From positions 60,372,364 through 60,436,363 of the forward strand of contig CM060980.1 in assembly GCA_030765065.1 (NCBI GenBank): DNA of 64,000 bases, given 5' to 3'. Positions within the stretch are counted from its first letter, which is position 1. Each line of letters begins with the position of its first letter. The position numbers and the translations under genes are program-made. A model generated the notes under the pieces. The model saw only the letters and a list, made by a program, of their open reading frames with translations, was not told where the DNA came from and searched no databases. Of the stretch, positions 55,301-64,000 are shown one piece after another. This DNA comes from Deroplatys truncata (Eukaryota; Arthropoda; Insecta; Mantodea; Mantidae).

Positions 55301-55404
55301 TCCAGCACGGCCGTAGCGCAGATACACTGGGAGCAAGAAAGATAACATCAGCATCAACAGATGACAGGGAGTGCATCAGCTAATCAGGCACTGACTTTTA
55401 ATTT

Positions 55405-57330
55405 ATGGATTTTAATATTATTCATGTGGATGTGGTCAAGAAGTTGAAAAAAGTAGGTGAAAAGAATTCAGTAGAAATGGTGGAAATTTGGGAAGGACAA
55501 GGTAATACTAGGCATGAAATTGTACAGAATAGAGCAACAGACATAAGAAAAAATAGCCGAAATGTGCGGAATAGCTTAGAAGGGGAACAGGAAGCAAGAA
55601 ACAATAAAAGCCAGGGAGAAGGAGTAAATAATTCAGGAATGGGAGGAAGTTATTTAATGGCAGTGATGGAGATGTTAAAAGGTCTAGAAGAGAAAATAGA
55701 AAATGGTATAAGAGAAAAGATTGAAAAGGGGCAAGAGAAGCTAGAAAATAGTCCACAAGAGTAGGAAAGAAATTAGGGGATGAGCTAAGAAAAAAATTAT
55801 AAAAGTCAGCAAAGGTTAGAAAATAGAAAACAAGAGCTAAGAAAGAAGTTAGAGCAAAAGATTGAGAGTAATAATCAGAAATTAGAAAGGGCCAACAGGA
55901 GCTAGGAAAGTAGAAAATCAATAGCGTGCATTAGAAGCATTCAAGGATGAAATTAGAGGGAAAATAAGCAATATTAGAAGTGAAATAAAAGAAAGGAAGA
56001 AAACAGGTTCAGGAAACATAAAATGTTAGGAAAGAAATTAGCCAAGAAGTAGATAATTCTGACAAAAAATTGTAAACAAGTCTGTGAGAAATCAGAGATA
56101 GAAAGTAGGAAATTAAGGGAGGAATTGGCAAAGAAATTTGAAACAGAAAGGGAAATAGCGAGCAAAGAAATGCAACAGGTTAGGGGAGCAGCTGAAAAGA
56201 ATTAGAAGGAAGTAGAAATATGCAAGAAAAAGCAGAAGGGGAAGATAGAAGTAATCACAGATCAGGTTAGGGATATAGTAACAGAAGTAACAGAAAGAGA
56301 TGTGTATTAGAAAATTTAAGAATAAGTATAAATGTACCAAACTCAAACTGTAGTAATGTAAGGGAACCAGCATCAAGAGATGAAGCGACCAAAATGTGGT
56401 AGTAGACATCTCTTTACTAAATGTAGGTGCAAGCACTTGCAGTAGCGAACTTAGACGAAGTAATGTTCAGAGAAATAGCGATCAGAACCATAATATGTAT
56501 TGGCCTAATCACATCTTAATTCCAACATCAACTTTTGAAAATGAGCACTCAGACGATCAAAATCTATCACTGAGAATTGCAGGAATATTTCACTGTAAAG
56601 TGTATACCGGGGGAGTACGAAATGACAATAGTTGGAAATGTTTTAAGGGAAATTCAGCAAATTTGTTAGATACGACAATGACTTCAAATATGTTCATGAG
56701 TAGATATTGGGGAACATATAGACAATAAAGGTATATATTAGAGTTGAGTAACGGAAAATATAACCAGAAAACTGACTATTCAGTGGTTAATTATTTTATG
56801 AAATTAACAAGGAATTCTAAAATGTAAGATCCACCAATAAGTGATAAAGATCTCATAAATATTGTCACATTCTTCAAAACTATTCAGCACTATCTAGTAA
56901 TAGCAAAGTCTAGCAATGTATCAGAAATGATTGATTTGCTGATGCAACTAGACAGTAATAAACAAAAGTCCAAGGGACACATAACAGAAATGAAGTAAGA
57001 GATGCAACAGAAAGTTCACATTTCTTTGAGCAAAGCGCACAGTTTAATAGAAATTGGAATCCTAATGACGTTAGGAATAGATATAGAAGTCCAGTTCCTA
57101 GATCAGAAACAGCTCCATGGAAAAACAAACAGAAACCGTTTTCATAAGTGTCATTAAAATATAAATTCAGACAAAGAGGTAGACATGATCAGGTTAATTA
57201 TTTGAATATTGGAATATTTGATATTCAAGATGTCCTAGAGGAGGAAATCAGCAGTTTAGAGGGAGACATAACTCAGGTAATGAATATTCGAGACCAGAAA
57301 ATAATTATGAATTTCGACCCAGATCACTAG
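55405..57330 (+). pseudogene. Gypsy-type Gag gene, degenerate
   Basis: An ATG at 55,405 opens 119 codons of lysine/glutamate-rich coiled coil (KGLEEKIENGIREKIEKGQE), followed by more broken coiled coil to about 56,280. A capsid-like domain then reads in one frame from about 56,690 to 56,995, with stops at 56,726, 56,825 and 56,996. Its motifs are RYWGTYRQ, LELSNGKYN, VVNYFMKLTRNSK, PPISDKDLINIVT, QHYLVIAKSSNVSEMIDLL and MQLDSN, a run characteristic of insect Gypsy capsids. A basic tail (FNRNWNPNDVRNRYRSP) follows in another frame. Structural core of a virus-like particle in life, it is dead here. No LTR or pol was found next to it. Confidence 0.8.
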
Positions 57331-57748
57331 ACGAGAGGATAAAAATGGAAGTGGGAAAAATTCATCAATAGAAAATGACCAGAAAAATAGTAGGAAATAC
57401 CCATAATCAGAGAAATTATAAATGCAAATAATAGTTCAGCAGGAACAGGTGCAATTAGTAGGATACAATCAGGTACTTCTAACTTTCGATAATTGAATTT
57501 GTGGATGCAATTCTTTATAGATGATTATATAAATATGTATAACGTGAAAGATAAAATTCTGAAAATGTAACTAGATAAGAAGTAAAAATTGTAAAAAAAG
57601 TTATATTAAGCAGGACGTAGTGAAAGTGAAGTGAGGTGAACAAAACGAGCATTAAAATCAGCGTTTCAAGAAAATAACGAAACAAAGACTCTTGGGAATT
57701 TATATAAATACCAAAAAAATGTAGAATGGCATACAAAACTTAGCATAA

Positions 57749-58056
57749 CTTAAATTAAAATTAAATTGAGTTTTGTTTACGGACGCTCTTTAAATACTAT
57801 GGTCCTTATCGTCCCATTCTATATTGGGCGTGAAACACCGGTAATTTTGCTCAGAGGCCTCTTTATCAGGCTTGAGGTTCTTTTACGTGCCGTAAATTTA
57901 CGACACGGGACCTCCGGCTTTACTTCCCTTCCGAATGAAGCCATGCTAAGGATTTTTACGTCCGAAAAAAATCCATCGCCCTCCGCCGGGTTTGAATCCG
58001 CGACCTTGGGAACAAGAGGCTAGTACGGTGACACTAGTCCACGGAGAACGACACAT
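57749..58056 (-). mobile_element. SINE family S1, copy 3, full length
   Basis: 308 bp bounded by a perfect 9-bp duplication TTAGCATAA (57,740-57,748 and 58,057-58,065). On the minus strand the tRNA-like head has GTGGACTAGTGTCACCG and the B-box region GCGGATTCAAACCCGGCG. The full S1 body follows, and its distal end is AGAGCGTCCGTAAACAAAAC. It is the best reference copy of S1 in the window. The frame at 57,766-58,023 runs antisense through it and is not a gene. Confidence 0.92.
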
Positions 58057-58069
58057 TTAGCATAAGAAA

Positions 58070-60880
58070 TAACGTATTTAATTTGTGAAGATAAAAGTTA
58101 TCAATTGTTTTAAATACATGTATGTAATAATGAGCTGTAGAGAAAAACAATTTGTAAAACTATGTAAGAAAATTGAAAGGGTTACTGACAGAGGATCAGA
58201 TAAACTGAAAGTTAAAATCTTATTCAGGCAAGCGTGTACCTACATTCTTTAATTATTGCGAATAATAAACGAATATAACGAGGAATTTTGATACCGTAAT
58301 TATTGACGGGAAGATATAAATAATTCAATAAAGAAATGGTGTGAAAATAAATAAATAATTGCAATAAGTAACTTCTATATATTCAATCGATGCATAATGA
58401 AAGAAGAAAGGGTTACAACTTTGTAGCTGAATAAGGAAGTCGGTACTAGGAAGATTTCGGTTCAGGAAAAGTATTAATTAGTTAAAGTGTAGGGCAGCTA
58501 AGCTTATTAAGTGTTCCGGCCAACTTAAGTCAACAAGAAACCCACTAGGGCAAGGTTCAGGTAACTAGAATTCAAGACGTTAAGACATAAGAGACGTGAA
58601 ACGCAAGTAGGCAGGTTCGTAAAAATGAGAAAGTTAAATAATTCACTTGGGAAACAATTAACTTTTGAAAGTTTCTTTTGTTGCGGAAACATTTATTTCA
58701 AACCGTAAAGTTGATACTGCAGAAGTTACCAGGTATAATAATTCGGTTGTTATATTTCGAGTGCTACGATTTATAATCAGTTTCATTCTTTATCTTCAAA
58801 TGGCCGGCGACTCGCTTCAGTAGCTCAAGTATTAGATCACATTAAATTTCTGAGTCAATTTAAACTGGTGTTATCCTTTCACACTACGCCCAAGCATACA
58901 TTGAGAGAAATATTTCCTGGCCAATCACTGTAGCAGCCGGCAGCAGAACCAACAACAGATATTGGAGACGACGTCATAAGGAGACACCGGGCAATTCGTC
59001 GTTACGAGGCAAGCTATATTGAGTATTTATTATGCTATAATGCAAACCCGTTCATTACTCATAACACTTACTCCTTCAGCTCCTGCATAATGCCGCTAGG
59101 TAAGCCTTCTCAAGAATAAAAGAAGTTATGTCCACAATTTCATGCCCGGATTTTAGTTCGGATTAAGTGCGAGTGCAGCAAATAGAGAATTTTGAAAGAA
59201 TACATTTGCATGTATCGGGATATTCATCCAAATAATTAAATTGATTTGGAGTGAAGAGAGTATCGCTAATGCATCAGCACTCATAGATACTGCTGCCGAA
59301 CGCAGGAAGACTAGGAGATGAGAAAACCAGCCTGTCATTCTCGACAGCTCCATTATACTATGTGATAAGAAAGCATTTTACTACAAACAAAATACTCAAT
59401 AGGCCAATAATACTCCAAATTTCTGAACGTGGATTTTATTTCTTGGTTTGTGGTTCCGAGGCATCTAAGCATTGCAACCGTTATGTCAGATGGTTTAAGC
59501 CCTACCGGAATTGCTTTGGTGAAAAACTACTCTTTCTTTGTCTTTAAACACTCCGTAATAGTTTAAGTAATAATGTTGTATAAGTACATTCTTTTTTCAA
59601 TTTACTCCAGTTAAATTCTTGAAAACAGGTTTTTGAACAAGGTCGCAAAGCCCTTTGTACATATAGTTAATAGTTTATTTTAGGCTTAAGCTCACAATTA
59701 CATGGTTATAATATAAGATTATTCTTAGTTACACACTCTCTAAAACATAAAAATAATTTAAAATTTATTAGTGCTAAAGCCTATTTTAAATAGGATACTT
59801 TGATGGTATTTTATTAAATAATTTCAGGCCCATAATTGAATAACTAGATCCCATTTACCCAGTAAGTTGTAATATCAAGGTTCACAAATTGATAAAGATA
59901 TCCTTTCTCTATCAGGTAAAATTTGTTAAATCATAAATATATACATTTATTACCATGGTAAATTTAAATGAATAAAAAGAGGTTTACGATGCTTCTGGTT
60001 ACTTTGTAAAAACTCTTATTGCCCCCTTTGTAAGGTAAGCTAGTAGTAATTTTCCTTAAATTATTATTTTTCGTTATAAGTACATGCACATAAATTTAAA
60101 ATCGCTGCTGAACGGATAATTTTTTAAAATCATGTTTTGTATGAATTTGATATTGTTAACAAACGTCTCTAGAATATGAAGTCCTGAAGGCTAAAAAGAG
60201 GTAGGAATGGATGATAGTTACCGCTGATTCAAAAGATAAAAGAAACATTCATGTAATAATAAATGTAAATGGGATACTATTATTGTTCTTCCAGTATTTA
60301 TAGAAAATCGCTGGACTTATTAATGAAATTTCTATACCACATCAGTTTTAAAAATTAATTGCATGCATAAAAATCATAAGCAATTTAACCAGTTATCTTA
60401 AACGAAATAAAATGAATGTTAAGTAAAATTCTCCTCAAAATAAAAGCTTTTGCGAAATGCCTACGTAAATGTGCTGATATGATCTTCTAACTTGCTTGTA
60501 AGTTATATTTTAATACTGTATTTATTATAAGGAATTGACACTAAAGAATTACAAACTATGTGTAGATATTAAGAAGGATATTTTACACGAATGGGGAAAG
60601 CTTCATTAGCTTACCATAGATATCACTGGAAAGCTTGAAGTTTCAAAACTGCTAACATTTAATCTGAAGGTGAAAGAAAATAGATTTAAAGTGCCTTAGT
60701 ACAACACGGATGTAAGCATCAGGAAATGCTGTGTCAACTTGCAGTGAAGGAAAAGGAATGGTAGTGATGGCTGTAAGGGCATGCTCAATATTCTTGCTTT
60801 GTTATTTGCCGGAAACCTAAATTTGGAATGTAATAGGACGTGCTGTTTGGGATGACTCTTTCTTTTTATTTTTTTTTACT
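58070..60880. other. Long stretch with a SINE fragment only
   Basis: 58,930-59,010 repeats the distal part of the S3 SINE at 54,880-55,300. Elsewhere AT-rich DNA without recognised genes. The 66-codon minus-strand frame at 59,153-59,353 and the 61-codon plus frame at 59,362-59,547 show no domain. Confidence 0.4.
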
Positions 60881-60885
60881 TTATG

Positions 60886-61720
60886 AACTACATATAGTAA
60901 GTAGGGAAAGTATTGCACTCCACCCAAAAATTAGATACCCAGACTTCACAAGAGATAAATGTTTGAGGCGCCCTGAATCCCAATAAAGCATTATTTGGAA
61001 ACATGTCTGTGTGTGTCTGTGTGTCTGTCTATCTGTGAACAACATAAATGAAAAACAAATTTGAGTAACGTATTTCAGTTTAGTGTCTTCCAGGGATGCG
61101 ACACGAAGATTTTCAAGAAAATCCTCCGCCTCCTACTACGCTTTACATGGAACATTTTTGGAAATTGTTTACTTTCTAAAAATGGTTGTAGTGATTTTAT
61201 TAAAATACCATAATATATGAAAGGTACTTATATGACAAATAAAATGTAGATATTGAATTTTCTGGGAATAGCCTAGGAAGTCCTCTTCATTCGGAGAGAA
61301 TTTTGTATGATCTTGTATGAATTGTAAACGTCAAGCGATAGACGAAAACGTACCACAAAAATCTATATATCTTTAAATCACGTTATTTACTTAAAATAAG
61401 CTTTTTTGGCATAAGCTGTTTCTGAGGTATCCGTCATAGTTTTCGAACTGCTCAATACTTGTCATTCTTTCAAAGTCCCATCGATTTTCAATTATTTCTC
61501 GCGATTGCATGGAAACAATGCAGAATTTTAAGGCCAGCATACAGCGTCTAGTTCTTAAATATTCACTATTCTCTTTGCATTTATAACGAAATTTGTAATT
61601 TAGTTAATTTTGCAAAGGTTTATTTGGATTAAATGTAGAGAGATAGAAAAATAAGCTTTAATAAGAATAGTTAGTACTCTTACTAATAAGAATGTCGTCA
61701 TGTGAATGTATCACATCAGA
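60886..61720 (-). mobile_element. Family R copy, minus strand
   Basis: Begins ACTTTATGAACTACATATAG and TATTGCACTCCACCCAAAAATT, passes TGTCTGTGTGTGTCTGTGTG at 61,005, and ends near CATGTGAATGTATCACATCAGA, the reversed left end. It lies head-to-head with the plus-strand copy at 62,118-63,262. Confidence 0.72.
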
Positions 61721-61863
61721 CATTTTTATCTTGGAATGCAGTGCTGTTGTTTCAAGGTGCGTACAAAATGCCGCGATTTATGTCATGTGAATGTATCACA
61801 TCAGATTTTTTTTACCTTGGAATGCAGTGCTGTTGTTTCAAGATGCGTACAAAATGCCGCGAA
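61699..61863. repeat. 85-bp tandem duplication at the edge of family R
   Basis: 61,699-61,783 and 61,784-61,863 are near-identical (CATGTGAATGTATCACATCA ... GGAATGCAGTGCTGTTGTTT ... GTACAAAATGCCGCGA). The unit starts with the reversed left-end motif of family R. The open frame 61,706-62,101 crosses both units and is not considered a gene. Confidence 0.9.
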
Positions 61864-62117
61864 TTCTAGTAGCGAGCACTTTGTATACTTCTCTCTTTCT
61901 TTGTTCCTATTGGATTCATTAAGGATAAGTGTCTATTATCAAACTCCTATACATTCAGGATTTCAATACAAAACTTGTAATCTGAATCCGGTAATGAAAC
62001 ATTTAACTCAAAAGATTAAATTGGTACCCGTTATCAGTTATTTAATCCATAAAATATTTATAATAACTATTTGTCTTTCCTTATCCTCAATATATCATTA
62101 AAATCCAACAAGAGGTT

Positions 62118-63262
62118 TAAAAATGACTTTCTCCACTCACTCTTATGCAAACTAATCTTAAAAAAGCTTATTTTTCTGTCTATTTCTTGTTAATTGAGAT
62201 AAACTTTCATTACACATTTGGCTAAAGCGATAGTCGAGTTTTTAAAAAGCGGGTAGCTATATAATGGCTTTGAAATTTCATGCTCCTTGGATGAACATGT
62301 GAAAGAACGAATAGCGATTAACTACTTGCCCCAAGTATAAGTATTTGAAAATTCAAACCAATAACGAAGTATATCTCGGAAATGATTAACGCCACAAAAC
62401 TTTTATGTGGCATAAATTCTGAGATCTACATTTTTGGTGTAGTAAGGTTTTGTCTATCGCTTATGGTTTACAACAGTTATTTGGAATAAAGAGGACTTTA
62501 TGGGCCACAAACGTCTTATTTAGCAAAATCTACACTAAAATATGTGTAGTAAGATTTTGTCTGTCGTTTACGCTTTATAAAAGTCAGTCAGAATAAAGAG
62601 GACTTTACAGGCTATTTCCAGAAATTTCATTTCTCATGCGAATATACTAAACATGTAGTATTTTAATCAAACTCGTTACGCCATTATTGGAAAAATAAAA
62701 GTAATGAAAATGGAGTCATGTAAAAGTGTTTGGAGTGGAGAATTTTCTTGAAACTCATCGTGTTGTATCCCTGGAAGAAGCTGAACCTGAAGTGCCAAGA
62801 TTAAAGTATTTAATCAACTTTTCGTCTTTAAGTAATGCTGTTCACAAAAGTTAAATTGAGTTTCATTTATGGACGCTCTTTAACTACAATGTTTCCTAGC
62901 ATCCCATCCTATATTGGGCGTCAAAGACGAAATTTTTCTTAGAGGCCTCTTTATCACGCTTGAGGGTATTTTACGTGCCGTAAATCTACGACACGGGACC
63001 ACCGGCTTTTTTCGATTCGGAAGGAAGTCAGGCTAAACCATGCCCGAAAAAAATCCATCGCCCTACGCCGGGTTTGAACCCGTGGCCTCGGGAACTAAAG
63101 GCTAGATGCTGTTCACAGACATGCAGATATAGAATTCTACCCAAGATGTTTTATAAACACCTTTTTCGATTCAGGGACCTCCTGTGTATTTCCACTGAAT
63201 TTATATTGGAATGTTAAAGTGGAATACAATATTTTTCTGCTTACTATAGGTAAGAATTAGGG
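62118..63262 (+). mobile_element. Family R copy split by a SINE
   Basis: The left end is GACTTTCTCCACTC; the middle has AAAACTTTTATGTGGCATAAA and TCTACA.TTTTGGTGTAGTAA. The right end has GTGGAATACAATATTTTTCTG and TACTATAGGTAAG. Within it, at GCTGTTCACA, the S1 SINE at 62,847-63,105 has inserted. A block around TGTAGTAAGATTTTGTCTGTC (about 62,540) repeats one at 62,435, so a short internal duplication is present too. Confidence 0.75.
62847..63105 (-). mobile_element. SINE family S1, copy 4, inserted in family R
   Basis: 259 bp flanked by a perfect 12-bp duplication ATGCTGTTCACA (62,835-62,846 and 63,106-63,117). The head is truncated just before the B box (GGGTTTGAACCCG on the plus strand). 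The body matches copies 1-3. Because the duplicated 12 bp belong to the family R consensus, the SINE came in after that R copy. Confidence 0.94.
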
Positions 63263-63265
63263 AAG

Positions 63266-64000
63266 GTAGATAACCATGAAATCCCTACTTGGAGACAGAA
63301 ACTCTAATGAAGCTGCAAAGTTTTTTTTTTAAATGGGCTCCCGAATGTTCAAATTGACTATAGGTAGCAAAATTACTTCGTCTAACTGCTAATTATTTTA
63401 AATGAATTACATAATATAGCTAGCATTTACTGAAAATCTATTTGATAATATGCATACAATTCAGATTTGCACGATTACAATTTTCTCGTATAACATATAG
63501 CTGATTTTCCGTCTCCTGGAATTCTCCTGTGGATAATACGTCACGTCAGAGAGTAAATTTATATAAATGTCTAGCGGCAGGGTTTGAACCTGTCACATTG
63601 GGTTCCGGTGGGAGCTTTGCGGTACCGCCGACCCCGGATCTCCAGTAATGGACCACCGTGCATTTATGTACTATGTAGATTTTGTATTTAAATACTGCTG
63701 TATTTCACGAAGGGGGCGATTCGGTAGTGTAGGTATGATACAGTCCAAATTCATCGTAACATTGGTCGGATAAGGATGTATCCATCCTAAGATGAAGAAG
63801 TGGAACAGGAATAACATCAAATGCCAAAGATATGGTAAATTTTCTTTGTCTTAAAATTCTTATTAATTTCAACTATTTTAAAACCATTGCATAATAATGT
63901 TCTCCGGTTTAAAAAAGTAACTAATGAGTTCTTGATTAGACATAGTATTCCTCCTGGAATTCTTTATTTTATGTTGATCGGAATTTCATAGAGCATAATT
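63266..64000. other. Mostly AT-rich; tRNA-like SINE head inside
   Basis: At about 63,568-63,650 the minus strand shows GGTCGGCGGTACCGCAAAG (A-box region) and a B box ACAGGTTCAAACCCTGC, so a tRNA-derived SINE head is probable. Its body was not delimited. No gene recognised. Confidence 0.45.

Noticed and set aside
55422-56436. Long minus-strand frames rich in F, L and S
   Set aside because: They are the reverse reading of the purine-rich coiled-coil part of the Gag relic on the plus strand.

Overview
This window looks like intergenic or deep intronic DNA from a large, AT-rich insect genome. It holds no host gene that I can recognise with confidence. Nearly everything that can be read is transposable elements and their decay products: Gypsy-type LTR retrotransposons, LINE tails, a Penelope-like reverse transcriptase fragment, Tc1 and mariner DNA transposons, short hAT-type elements, several tRNA-derived SINE families, an unclassified repeat of about 850 bp present many times, and one large minisatellite. 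This mixture suits an arthropod. A polyneopteran such as a cockroach is my best guess, but that is inference and not read directly from the DNA.

Layout. 1-6.6 kb: SINEs and three LINE C-terminal tails. 6,621-10,800: the clearest structure, a full-length young LTR element on the minus strand. Its two 974-bp LTRs differ at 6 sites, it is flanked by ATTC duplications, and it encodes only a truncated Gag-like coiled-coil protein. 11.7-12.6 kb: a Penelope-like RT fragment and a SINE. 14.0-14.75 kb: a 34/40-bp minisatellite. 19.35-20.04 kb: a mariner relic with terminal repeats. 21.2-22.1, 27.5-28.5, 29.65-30.4, 37.6-38.5 and 46.3-47.3 kb: five solo LTRs of one related family. 34.7-35.9 kb: a complete but dead Tc1 element. 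38.85-39.95 kb: a dead mariner. 41.4-41.8 kb: a Gypsy integrase relic. 43.8-44.2 kb: a SINE with a TTA tail. 45.5-53.6 and 60.9-63.3 kb: dense copies of the 850-bp repeat. 50.68-51.01 kb: two adjoining hAT-type miniature elements sharing target duplications. 55.4-57.3 kb: a broken Gag gene.

The most interesting signal is in the LTR elements. A tRNA-Lys-like primer binding site, together with the LTR-end sequence beside it, is repeated in tandem at the LTR/leader junction. In some copies the LTR, fixed by its target duplications, has swallowed earlier primer sites. This suggests that LTRs lengthen stepwise when a downstream duplicate primer site is used. No mobile element here appears able to move by itself, because each transposase, integrase or reverse transcriptase seen is broken or partial.
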